Source: an uncultured Clostridia bacterium (GTDB lineage Bacteria > Bacillota > Clostridia > Lachnospirales > CALKRZ01). From it: a DNA stretch of 36,834 nt. A program made the translations under genes and the position numbers. Position 1 is the stretch's first letter. Each line of letters begins with the position of its first letter. This document shows, piece after piece, positions 1 to 7,981 of this stretch. The notes beneath the pieces were generated by a model. That model was not told the origin of the DNA. It did not search any database and saw only the letters and a program-made list of their open reading frames with translations. The stretch lies in contig CALKRZ010000072.1 in assembly GCA_937989765.1 (NCBI GenBank), positions 1 through 36,834 of the forward strand, read 5' to 3'.

Positions 1-759
1 ATGGATGAAATCATACTACAACCAAAGCTAGAACCAAAGCTAGAACCAAAGATAGAACCAAAGCTAGAACCAAAGATAGAACCAAAGATAGAACCAAAGA
101 TAGAACCGAAAATAAACCCTATAATAGAATCAAATACAAAAATTGAACAGAAAAAAACGAAAGTATATCTTCCAGTACCCATCATCATGCAAAAGCCCGA
201 ACTGCCAAACGGGTGTGAAATTACTTCATTAACGGCTGTTCTTCACTATCATGGGTATGCCGTAAAGAAAACCCATATGGCAGATGTATATTTGCCGAAA
301 CAGACATTCTACTATAAAGAGGGAAAACTCTATGGAGCAAATCCCTATAAAGCCTTTTCTGGAGATCCTAGAAATACCCAAGGGTGGTTTTGTTTTGCGC
401 CACCCATCGTGAAATCAGCCAAGAGTTATTTTGATGCTGTCAAATCCAATAAAAAGCCAGTGGATCTCAGTGGGAGTAAAAAGGAAGTGATCATAGAATA
501 CCTTGACAAGGGCAATCCTGTGGTGATCTGGGTCACACTGGGGCTACAAAAACCAAATAGGACATATTCTTGGTATCTAAGTGATACGGATCAAAAATTC
601 AATGCACCCAGAAATCTACACTGTGTTGTAATCACTGGATATGAAAAGGATAAGGTGCATGTGATGGATCCACTACGAGGACAAGTAACATATCCTGTAG
701 ATACATTCTTTCAAAGTTATTATGACTTAGGAAGCCATGCAATGACGATAGAACCTTGA
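1..759 (+). CDS. C39-like (papain-like) cysteine peptidase family protein with N-terminal EPK(L/I) repeats; true start may lie upstream of the window
   Basis: ORF of 252 aa; PNGCEITSLTAVLHYHGY...LHCVVITGYEKDKVHVMDPLRG matches the Cys...His pattern of Peptidase_C39_2-like proteins. ORF begins at base 1, so the 5' end is uncertain. Confidence 0.75.
   Translation: MDEIILQPKLEPKLEPKIEPKLEPKIEPKIEPKIEPKINPIIESNTKIEQKKTKVYLPVPIIMQKPELPNGCEITSLTAVLHYHGYAVKKTHMADVYLPKQTFYYKEGKLYGANPYKAFSGDPRNTQGWFCFAPPIVKSAKSYFDAVKSNKKPVDLSGSKKEVIIEYLDKGNPVVIWVTLGLQKPNRTYSWYLSDTDQKFNAPRNLHCVVITGYEKDKVHVMDPLRGQVTYPVDTFFQSYYDLGSHAMTIEP
18..111 (+). repeat. 12-bp-period tandem repeat (gaaccaaag[a/c]ta) encoding EPKI/EPKL units
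   Basis: Direct reading: about 7 consecutive 12-nt units in frame. Confidence 0.9.
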
Positions 760-802
760 GAAAGGCACTGAATAAGAGCCATACGACACAATTCCGCAAT
801 GC

Positions 803-831
803 TTGACAGCCCTATAGGATTACAGTATACT
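803..831 (+). promoter_or_regulatory. Sigma-A-like promoter for asnB: TTGACA-17 bp-TATACT
   Basis: TTGACA at 803-808, 17-bp spacer, TATACT at 826-831. Confidence 0.75.
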
Positions 832-886
832 AAAATCGATCTTTCTATAAAGGGGCTCAATAGAATTATTTTGAAGGGTGATTACT

Positions 887-2734
887 ATGTGCGGTTTTGT
901 TGGCTTTGCGGATACTACGGTATCTATTGATACAGTCAAAACGATAAATGATATGATGAATGCAATTGTTCATAGGGGACCTGACCACGCAGGAGTTCAT
1001 ACAGATGAGGCGGTTACATTTGGATTTAGACGTCTTAAGATCATTGATCTATCTGATGAAGCCAGTCAACCTCTATATAATGAAGATAAAAGCTGTGTGT
1101 TGGTCTTTAATGGAGAGATCTATAACTATCAAGAGTTAAGAGTGATTTTGCAGGAAAAAGGCCATATCTTTAAAAGTCAATGTGATAGTGAAGTACTCAT
1201 TCATGGATATGAAGAGTATGGTGTAGATGTATTAAACAAGCTGCGAGGCATGTTTGCCTTCGCTATATGGGATATCAAAAATGAAGTGATTTTTATAGCG
1301 AGAGACTTTCTTGGGATTAAACCCTTATACTATACGCAAAATACGGAGGATCACTCTTTCCTATTTGGATCAGAGATCAAATCCTTTTTGCCACATCCTT
1401 CTTTTAAAAAAGAGCTTAATAAGGATGCCTTAAAACCATATCTAACTTTTCAATATTCCGTGCTAGATGAAACATTTTTTAAAGGGGTATATAAGTTAAA
1501 GCCTGCTCATTATTTGCTATATAAAAAAGGCGAGATCAAGATACAAAGATACTGGGATCCGCGATTTGATGAGAAAGAAAATACCCTAGAATATTATGTG
1601 GAGCAGATCAAACAAACGATGGAAGAGTCTGTTCAATACCATAAGATCAGTGATGTAAAGGTAGGATCATTCTTATCTGGTGGGATCGATTCTAGCTATA
1701 TCGCGGCTCTACTCAAGCCGAATAAGACATTTTCTGTAGGATTTGATCAGTATGAAGCCATGTTCAACGAAACCAATCTAGCAAAAGAGTTGTCTGATAT
1801 CTTAGAGATCGATAACTACAAAAAAATGATCAGTGCAGATGAATGCTTCGACATGCTGCCTACCATTCAATATCATATGGATGAACCACAGTCCAATCCT
1901 TCCTCTGTGCCTTTATACTTTTTGGCAGAACTAGCCAGCAAGCATGTCACGGTAACTTTATCGGGTGAGGGTGCGGATGAAATATTTGGAGGATATGTTT
2001 GGTATCAGATCTCTCGTAAAATGAGTATGTACCAAAAAATACCGTATAAGATTCGTCGATCGATTTCTACGCTAGCCAAAACCCTGCCGGAGAATAAACT
2101 GACTACCTTTTTGGTAAAAGGTGGACAAAGGATAGAGGAAAAGTTTATCGGTCAGGCAAAGGTTTTTGAAGAAAAGGATGCGCTAGATATATTAAAAGAT
2201 GAATATAAGAAGGGTCCATCCATATACAAAATCACCCAAGAAATATATGATCGTGTTCCAGATCAAGATGATGTAACCAAGATGCAGTATCTGGACTTAA
2301 ATCTTTGGCTCCCAGGGGATATACTGCTTAAAGCAGATAAGATGAGTATGGCTCATTCCATTGAACTTCGAGTTCCTTTTTTGGATAAAGAAGTCATGAG
2401 CACCGCTTCACAAATACCAAGCCCTTACCGTGTAAATCATACCAATACCAAACATGTACTACGCCAAGCAGCCAAAGAAGTACTGCCAAATGAGTGGGCA
2501 GATCGTCTCAAAGTAGGCTTTCCAGTACCCATACGGCATTGGTTCCGAGAAGAAAAATACTATAAGATCGTAAAACAGCTTTTTGAATCAGACATGGCCA
2601 AAGAGTTCTTTGATACGGAAGCCTTGGTAAAATATTTGGACGATCACTATACCAGTAAAAATAATCATGCTAGATATATATGGACAGTATATGTGTTCTT
2701 AATATGGTATAAGAAGTTTTTTGTAGAGCTATAG
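887..2734 (+). CDS. asnB: Asparagine synthase (glutamine-hydrolysing)
   Basis: N-terminal MCGFVGF (class II glutaminase, Cys2 nucleophile) and SFLSGGIDSSYIAAL synthetase motif. The ORF track starts at an upstream GTG (878), but the ATG at 887 places Cys at position 2 and has an aagggtg SD. Confidence 0.95.
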   Translation: MCGFVGFADTTVSIDTVKTINDMMNAIVHRGPDHAGVHTDEAVTFGFRRLKIIDLSDEASQPLYNEDKSCVLVFNGEIYNYQELRVILQEKGHIFKSQCDSEVLIHGYEEYGVDVLNKLRGMFAFAIWDIKNEVIFIARDFLGIKPLYYTQNTEDHSFLFGSEIKSFLPHPSFKKELNKDALKPYLTFQYSVLDETFFKGVYKLKPAHYLLYKKGEIKIQRYWDPRFDEKENTLEYYVEQIKQTMEESVQYHKISDVKVGSFLSGGIDSSYIAALLKPNKTFSVGFDQYEAMFNETNLAKELSDILEIDNYKKMISADECFDMLPTIQYHMDEPQSNPSSVPLYFLAELASKHVTVTLSGEGADEIFGGYVWYQISRKMSMYQKIPYKIRRSISTLAKTLPENKLTTFLVKGGQRIEEKFIGQAKVFEEKDALDILKDEYKKGPSIYKITQEIYDRVPDQDDVTKMQYLDLNLWLPGDILLKADKMSMAHSIELRVPFLDKEVMSTASQIPSPYRVNHTNTKHVLRQAAKEVLPNEWADRLKVGFPVPIRHWFREEKYYKIVKQLFESDMAKEFFDTEALVKYLDDHYTSKNNHARYIWTVYVFLIWYKKFFVEL

Positions 2735-2906
2735 GGTGTACTAGTATTGCAAGAGCAAAATTAAGGCAACAAAAGAAATATTAACAGTAAAGCTACAATC
2801 AACAACCACCTTAAGATTATGTGGAAAAATCAATATAGAATTCTCAAATATCTATTTTTGATTTAAGAGCATACTATTAGGAAGTTGGGACGGGTAGTAA
2901 GACTAG

Positions 2907-2938
2907 AAAAAGCTATGAAGCAATGCTTCATAGCTTTT
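2907..2938 (+). terminator. Rho-independent terminator (aaaagctatgaagca / tgcttcatagctttt)
   Basis: Near-perfect hairpin followed by T-run, downstream of asnB. Confidence 0.8.
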
Positions 2939-2993
2939 TGTCATGAAACAAGCTTTATATGCATAATTTGGTATCAAGGGGAGGGGGGAAGTT

Positions 2994-3707
2994 ATGATTG
3001 TATTGGTAAAAAAAAATAATGTACTACTTGGAATTTTGATCTGTGTCATGATATATATGGTGTATTCGGTATATACTCAAAAATCGGTCAGCACCTTTGC
3101 GCTGCCTACTTCTAAACGAGTAATTGTCATTGATGCAGGTCATGGGGGCAGAGATCCAGGCAAGGTGGGTGCATCAGGGGCTTATGAAAAAGATCTAAAT
3201 CTAAAGATTGCAGCAAAGCTTCAGGCGTATTTAGAACAAAGTGGTTCCTATGTTTTGATGACACGGATTGATGATGAAGGTCTATACCAAGAATCTGATC
3301 CTAATAAAAAACGTGCAGATTTAAAGCATAGAAAAGAAATTATTAATAGAGGGCAAGCAGATATTATGATCAGTATTCATCAGAATAGTTTTGTAGAGTC
3401 AAAGTATAAAGGCGCGCAGGTATTTTATCATAATAGCTCTGCAGAAGGAAGGAAGATGGCACAGTATATTCAGAATGAGATCAAAACCTTTGTAGATCCT
3501 GGTAATAACAGACAGTCAAAAGCCAATACAGATTATTATATATTAAAGACAACGGAGATACCTGCTGTGATTGTAGAATGTGGATTTTTATCGAATGAAC
3601 AGGAAGAAGCAAACTTGAATACTGAGCAATATCAAGAAAAGATCGCGTGGGCGATCTATATGGGATTAGTAAAATATTTTCATAGTGCAGGGGCAGAGAC
3701 AAGTTGA
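2994..3707 (+). CDS. cwlD: N-acetylmuramoyl-L-alanine amidase, CwlD-like (Amidase_3)
   Basis: N-terminal TM segment; VIVIDAGHGGRDPGKVG, SIHQNS and VIVECGFLSNEQEE motifs of Amidase_3. Confidence 0.85.
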   Translation: MIVLVKKNNVLLGILICVMIYMVYSVYTQKSVSTFALPTSKRVIVIDAGHGGRDPGKVGASGAYEKDLNLKIAAKLQAYLEQSGSYVLMTRIDDEGLYQESDPNKKRADLKHRKEIINRGQADIMISIHQNSFVESKYKGAQVFYHNSSAEGRKMAQYIQNEIKTFVDPGNNRQSKANTDYYILKTTEIPAVIVECGFLSNEQEEANLNTEQYQEKIAWAIYMGLVKYFHSAGAETS

Positions 3708-3812
3708 AAAATATACATAGAATATTTGATAAAAAGGATATAATAGTCCTTTTTATTTTTTTTGGAACAAAATAGAATAATAGACCAATTGTAAATTATA
3801 ACTCATAATATG

Positions 3813-3841
3813 TTGACTTTATAGACAAGACAATTTACTAT
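3813..3841 (+). promoter_or_regulatory. Sigma-A-like promoter: TTGACT-17 bp-TACTAT
   Basis: TTGACT 3813-3818, TACTAT 3836-3841, upstream of the HD-GYP-like gene. Confidence 0.55.
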
Positions 3842-3925
3842 ATTTAGTATAAGAATACTTGTTTATAGATAGACTGGGGATTTTTACAATAGAAAAAACT
3901 GTAAAACATAAAGGGGGTAGTATGT

Positions 3926-5005
3926 GTGCAGAGAATCCGACGTGTGACTGTTGACTGTTTAGAGCAAGGCATGGTATTGGGGAGAACCTTGGATGCCAAA
4001 ATTGGCAGCAAGCTTTTAGAAAAAGGGTCAAAGCTTGATAAGAAAACGATAGACCGTCTTCAAAGTATGAACTTTGAAGATCCTATTTATATTTTGGAAT
4101 ATATAGAAGAAGATACGGTATCTACTGAGGTAAGGAACCTGCCTGTATTTGATGAAGTATTGTTTCAGTTTTATGTACAGCAGGCATTGGAACAGATGCA
4201 GCTATTGACTGGAAATGTGCGACTAGAACGAGCATTTAGACTCGATAATCTGATTGAGACGATGGGTATGCTGCTACAACAGATCTATGCTAAAGGGAAT
4301 CCGCTATATTGTATGGAGTATATACGCACGCAGGATAAATATCATATTACTCATCCCATCAATGTATGTGTGCTATCAACTTTATTAGGAGAATGGCTTT
4401 ATTTATCGGACGTAGATCGGCAGCAGCTGACATATAGTTCACTTTTGTTTGATTTGGGTAAAAGTAAAATCCCTCTAAAAATTTTAAATAAGCCGAATAA
4501 GCTTACACCGGAAGAATTTGAGGTCATAAAGCAGCATCCGATCTATAGTTATGAATTGGTAAAGGATTGGACTCATTTTACTGAGGCTATGGGATATGGT
4601 ATTTTGATGCATCATGAAAAAGAAAATGGAAAAGGCTATCCCTATGGAATCACGGGTGAGGAGATTCATTTTTTTGCTAAAATTATTGCAGTATCGGATA
4701 TGTATGATGCAATTACCTGTGATCGCGCTTATAGTGAAAAGATATCTCCCATTCGTGCAGCGGAAACATTAGTACAGCAGAGTTTTTTAAGTGTAGATCC
4801 AGAGGTAGCCCAAACCCTTTTATCTAAGTTTAAAGGATTTTATGTAGGCACTAGAGTTGTTTTGAATACAGAAGTCATGGGAAAAGTGATTTATCTTCCA
4901 CCGAATATGGCTACCCGTCCTTTGATAGAATTAGAAGATGGGAAATATATAGACTTAAATAAAGATGAAAATAGGCATATCAGTATCATGCAGCTGCTGC
5001 CATGA
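3926..5005 (+). CDS. HD-GYP-like domain protein with FD in place of HD
   Basis: LLFDLGKSKIPLKILNKPNKLTPEEFEVIKQHP ... MHHEKENGKGYPYGITGEEI ... AVSDMYDAITCDRAY follows the HD-GYP layout. Confidence 0.85.
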   Translation: MQRIRRVTVDCLEQGMVLGRTLDAKIGSKLLEKGSKLDKKTIDRLQSMNFEDPIYILEYIEEDTVSTEVRNLPVFDEVLFQFYVQQALEQMQLLTGNVRLERAFRLDNLIETMGMLLQQIYAKGNPLYCMEYIRTQDKYHITHPINVCVLSTLLGEWLYLSDVDRQQLTYSSLLFDLGKSKIPLKILNKPNKLTPEEFEVIKQHPIYSYELVKDWTHFTEAMGYGILMHHEKENGKGYPYGITGEEIHFFAKIIAVSDMYDAITCDRAYSEKISPIRAAETLVQQSFLSVDPEVAQTLLSKFKGFYVGTRVVLNTEVMGKVIYLPPNMATRPLIELEDGKYIDLNKDENRHISIMQLLP

Positions 5006-5010
5006 TACTA

Positions 5011-5168
5011 AGGCAACTTCAAAAAAAAACTTTGCAATCTGCTGGTCTATTTTGCGTCATACTGCGTCAGCAGAACCCGCTGATAGCCCAACTAGCAACG
5101 GAACCTGCTTCCTTGTCTGACATAAAATATCCACAGCATCTTTGCAAAGTTTTTTCTTTCAGTTGCCT
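5011..5168. mobile_element. MITE-like fold-back element, copy 1 (~158 bp), terminal AGGCAACTT...AGTTGCCT
   Basis: Shares high identity with 26328-26503; both ends are inverted repeats of each other. No coding capacity. Confidence 0.8.
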
Positions 5169-5322
5169 AATGCTGCGAGTTGGAAGAGGATTACATATAA
5201 TATTTAAGAAAATATAAAGGAAAATAATTGCATAAGATAAAATTGTGGTATAATACTAGTGTAGTCAAAAGATACATATTTTTTGGCAGCACATTAAAAT
5301 AAAAAATAAAAAATAAAGGAGA

Positions 5323-5679
5323 ATGAAAATGACGGATCATAACGTTGATTGTGGATGTGACCACGGTCATGATCATGACTGTGGATGCGACCATGATCAT
5401 GACCTTCAGACATTACGTATTATCCTAGATGATGATACAGAAGCAGAATGTAATGTACTAGGTATTTTTGAAATGAATGACAAAGAGTATATTGCGCTTG
5501 TGCCTCAAGATGATGAAACTGTACTTCTATACGAATACAGTGAGAATGAAGAGGGTATTGAACTAAAGAATATTGAAAATGACGACGAATTTGAAGCCGT
5601 ATCTGAAGCATTCTTTTCCGTTTTTGGAGACGAAGATGAAGATGCAGAAGAAGATGAAGAAGAACTGAGCGAAGAATAA
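5323..5679 (+). CDS. DUF1292 family protein with His/Cys/Asp-rich N-terminus
   Basis: LRIILDDDTEAECNVLGIFEMNDKEYIALVPQDDETVLLYEYSENEEGIELKNIENDDEFEAVSEAFFSVF is DUF1292-like. N-terminus is DCGCDHGHDHDCGCDHDHD. SD ggag upstream. Confidence 0.8.
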   Translation: MKMTDHNVDCGCDHGHDHDCGCDHDHDLQTLRIILDDDTEAECNVLGIFEMNDKEYIALVPQDDETVLLYEYSENEEGIELKNIENDDEFEAVSEAFFSVFGDEDEDAEEDEEELSEE

Positions 5680-5834
5680 AAAGAATGTATTGTATCATCA
5701 AAGAAGGTGTGGGAAAAGACACATCTTTTTTTGTATTTCCCTTACCACATACTTTTTCTGAGATTCGATTTTTATTGAATTTTCTACCCAAATTTGGTAA
5801 AATGAAATTACTATATTGACAAGGGGGCGAAAAT

Positions 5835-7088
5835 ATGATCAATAGCATTATCCAGACGTATTACTCACCCGTTGGATTTAAGGATCTGAATAAAGCAGAT
5901 AAGTCTCGTCCTACACAAAAAGTCAATACAGTGGATCACAAAGCGCTCTACTCTATCTATTTAAATAAATCATGGAAAAAAGAAATTACTGGATATGTAC
6001 ATTCTCTCTATCATCATATGGCCCATCTAAAGGATTCCTCTAGTGAATTAATGGGGGATGTAGAAGATTCGGTTTTCTCCTTGAAAGAAATTGTCAGTAG
6101 TAACCAAGAGGTTTTAGAGGGAGAGTTCATTGGAAATGGCAATATCCATAAAGCAGATATTGAAATCATAGAGTTAGCCATGCCACAGCAAAATCGATCT
6201 AAGCCCTTTGTAAGAAGACAATTTAATGGATTTGAAGAAGGACTAAACAGCTTTACTATCCATACAGACGCTGGAGATACGCAGATCAAAGCATTTATTC
6301 GCTTTAATCAGACCAATGAACAGGTGCTGAAATCTTTTTCCCAAAAAATCAATCAAGCGCAGATGCATATTCAGGCACACATTCAGACGAATAAAGATGG
6401 AAATATATGCATGGAACTGACATCTAAGCATACAGGCAATCATCAGCGCTTTACCATAGAAGAACAAACAGGAAATTTTGTTTCGCAGTCTGGAATCAAT
6501 GCAATCACACAAAAATGCAGAAATGCTGTCTTTAAGATCAATGGGGAAGAGGAAACATCTTCTTCTAATCAAGTGTCTAAAGAAGAACAGGATATATACA
6601 TAAATCTGAAGGCACCTGGAAAAGCAAGTCTATCTGTAGTCCATGATTTCAAAGAAATCTATCATACGATTGAGACTTTCATACAGGATTATAATGATGC
6701 CCTTCAGTTTACGGGGGAACAGGATGATAGCCAGCATATATCTGGGTTTACTCACTTACTCCACAAAACTATAGAGCATGAAGCACCTCATCTACGCCAG
6801 ATCGGCATTATGCAGCAGGAGGATGGGACATTGGCTATAGAGCAAGAAACACTTACTTCAATACTTCAAAAAAACATCTCAGCTGTTAAAAATATCTTGG
6901 GTGGGGTACGAGGTGTAGCGGCTAAGATTTATGATATTGCGCAAGATATTTCATCGGAACCCATGGTAAAGTATATGGACTTCCGCAATCTCAAATATAA
7001 TTATAGCTATAACTACGCAAATATTCTACAGCATAAAAACCCTTTTCAACTGATCGAATCAGGGTTACTTGTAGACATTGCAATATAA
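5835..7088 (+). CDS. FliD-like (flagellar hook-associated protein 2-like) protein, orphan
   Basis: FSQKINQAQMHIQAHIQTNKDGNICMELTSKHTGNHQRFTIEEQTG, AVFKINGEEETSSSNQV and C-terminal coiled region NISAVKNILGGVRGVAAKIYDI resemble FliD_N/FliD_C patterns. Confidence 0.6.
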   Translation: MINSIIQTYYSPVGFKDLNKADKSRPTQKVNTVDHKALYSIYLNKSWKKEITGYVHSLYHHMAHLKDSSSELMGDVEDSVFSLKEIVSSNQEVLEGEFIGNGNIHKADIEIIELAMPQQNRSKPFVRRQFNGFEEGLNSFTIHTDAGDTQIKAFIRFNQTNEQVLKSFSQKINQAQMHIQAHIQTNKDGNICMELTSKHTGNHQRFTIEEQTGNFVSQSGINAITQKCRNAVFKINGEEETSSSNQVSKEEQDIYINLKAPGKASLSVVHDFKEIYHTIETFIQDYNDALQFTGEQDDSQHISGFTHLLHKTIEHEAPHLRQIGIMQQEDGTLAIEQETLTSILQKNISAVKNILGGVRGVAAKIYDIAQDISSEPMVKYMDFRNLKYNYSYNYANILQHKNPFQLIESGLLVDIAI

Positions 7089-7101
7089 CCACTGATATAT
7101 G

Positions 7102-7125
7102 ACCTCCACTTTTATAAGTGGAGGT
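7102..7125. terminator. Perfect hairpin acctccactt-ttat-aagtggaggt in the convergent intergenic region
   Basis: 10-bp perfect arms, 4-nt loop. Confidence 0.5.
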
Positions 7126-7127
7126 GG

Positions 7128-7190
7128 AATACTTTGCTGTATACAAAAAGACCATAGAAGCTATGGTCTTTTTGTATACAGCAAAGTATT
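7128..7190. terminator. Perfect 30-bp-arm inverted repeat with 3-nt loop; probable bidirectional terminator
   Basis: aatactttgctgtatacaaaaagaccatag-aag-ctatggtctttttgtatacagcaaagtatt. The right arm encodes the C-terminus (NTLLYTKRP*) of the minus-strand gene. Confidence 0.75.
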
Positions 7191-7877
7191 CCCGCTTTTA
7201 CCTTCTTGTACAATTGCCTCCATTTTTTTGAGGCAGTAAATGATCTTTTGGGCTGTATTAAGAGGTATATGTAGGGTTTCAGACAGATGCTTGCTAGAAA
7301 AAGGTGTGGGTAGTGTATCTGGCAGAAAGCCTAGAAAGTCCTCAGGGCAAGTAAAAACTTGATGCCCCACAACACTTAGGAGTCTTCGGTCAATAATACT
7401 CTCACCCTTCCTTCGCCAGCTGCCTTTTCCATTAGGGCAGCGTATTTCTTCTACCTCTACCAAGAGTACTTCTAGTGAAAAATTGGGGTCAATGAGTAAA
7501 GTGGGTATTCTGATCAATTCTTTAAAAAGTTCATAGATCTTTCCGCGCTTGGGGGATTTTCGTCTAGAGATTTGTGTGAGCGTTTTGGGATCTAGGCGTA
7601 CGATCCATTTGGTATGAGGGATGGGATATAGAAGCCGTATGGGATGATTTTTGACTAACTGCTGTAATTTCTTTCGAATAGAGCCGAAATTACCTGTTTG
7701 GATTTCGATTAATAGATCTCCCCGTACAATATCTATGATCGATCGGTCTACTTTGACCTCGAAACGATCTTCGGGCTTAGCATAATATGCCTTGATCCCA
7801 GCATGGAGGGAGCCTTCATTTTGTAGGTTGATACCGGATTCTTCTGCAACAATGAGTATTTCTGATGATTTTTCCAT
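7161..7877 (-). CDS. Hypothetical protein; possible nuclease-like N-terminal domain plus C-terminal winged-helix
   Basis: 238-aa ORF. SIIDIVRGDLLIEIQTGNFGSIRKKLQQLVKNHPIRLLYPIPHTKWIV is nuclease-fold-like (D...ExQ). C-terminal LSETLHIPLNTAQKIIYCLKKMEAIVQEG is HTH-like. Confidence 0.65.
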   Translation of the reverse strand: MEKSSEILIVAEESGINLQNEGSLHAGIKAYYAKPEDRFEVKVDRSIIDIVRGDLLIEIQTGNFGSIRKKLQQLVKNHPIRLLYPIPHTKWIVRLDPKTLTQISRRKSPKRGKIYELFKELIRIPTLLIDPNFSLEVLLVEVEEIRCPNGKGSWRRKGESIIDRRLLSVVGHQVFTCPEDFLGFLPDTLPTPFSSKHLSETLHIPLNTAQKIIYCLKKMEAIVQEGKSGNTLLYTKRP

Positions 7878-7946
7878 AGCATCCCCCGATGATCATGATA
7901 TACCTATGGTACTAAATCATAAATCTTTTTGCAAGGCAAAAAACTG

Positions 7947-7975
7947 TTTACAATTTTATAAAAATAGAATATACT
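7947..7975 (+). promoter_or_regulatory. Sigma-A-like promoter for the trp operon: TTTACA-17 bp-TATACT
   Basis: TTTACA 7947-7952, TATACT 7970-7975. Confidence 0.75.
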
Positions 7976-7981
7976 ATATAT

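Noticed and set aside
2763-2790. TTAAGGCAACAAAAGAAATATT resembles the left end of the fold-back element
   Set aside because: Only ~15 bp similarity, no matching right end nearby; could be a decayed relic but chance is not excluded.
5002-5217. 71-aa ORF MILRQLQKKTLQSAG...
   Set aside because: Lies entirely across the fold-back repeat element and shows no protein-like conservation signal; best explained as a chance ORF in the repeat.
5420-5848. 142-aa minus-strand ORF opposite the DUF1292 gene
   Set aside because: Low-complexity (H/L/R-rich) antisense of an acidic-tail coding region.
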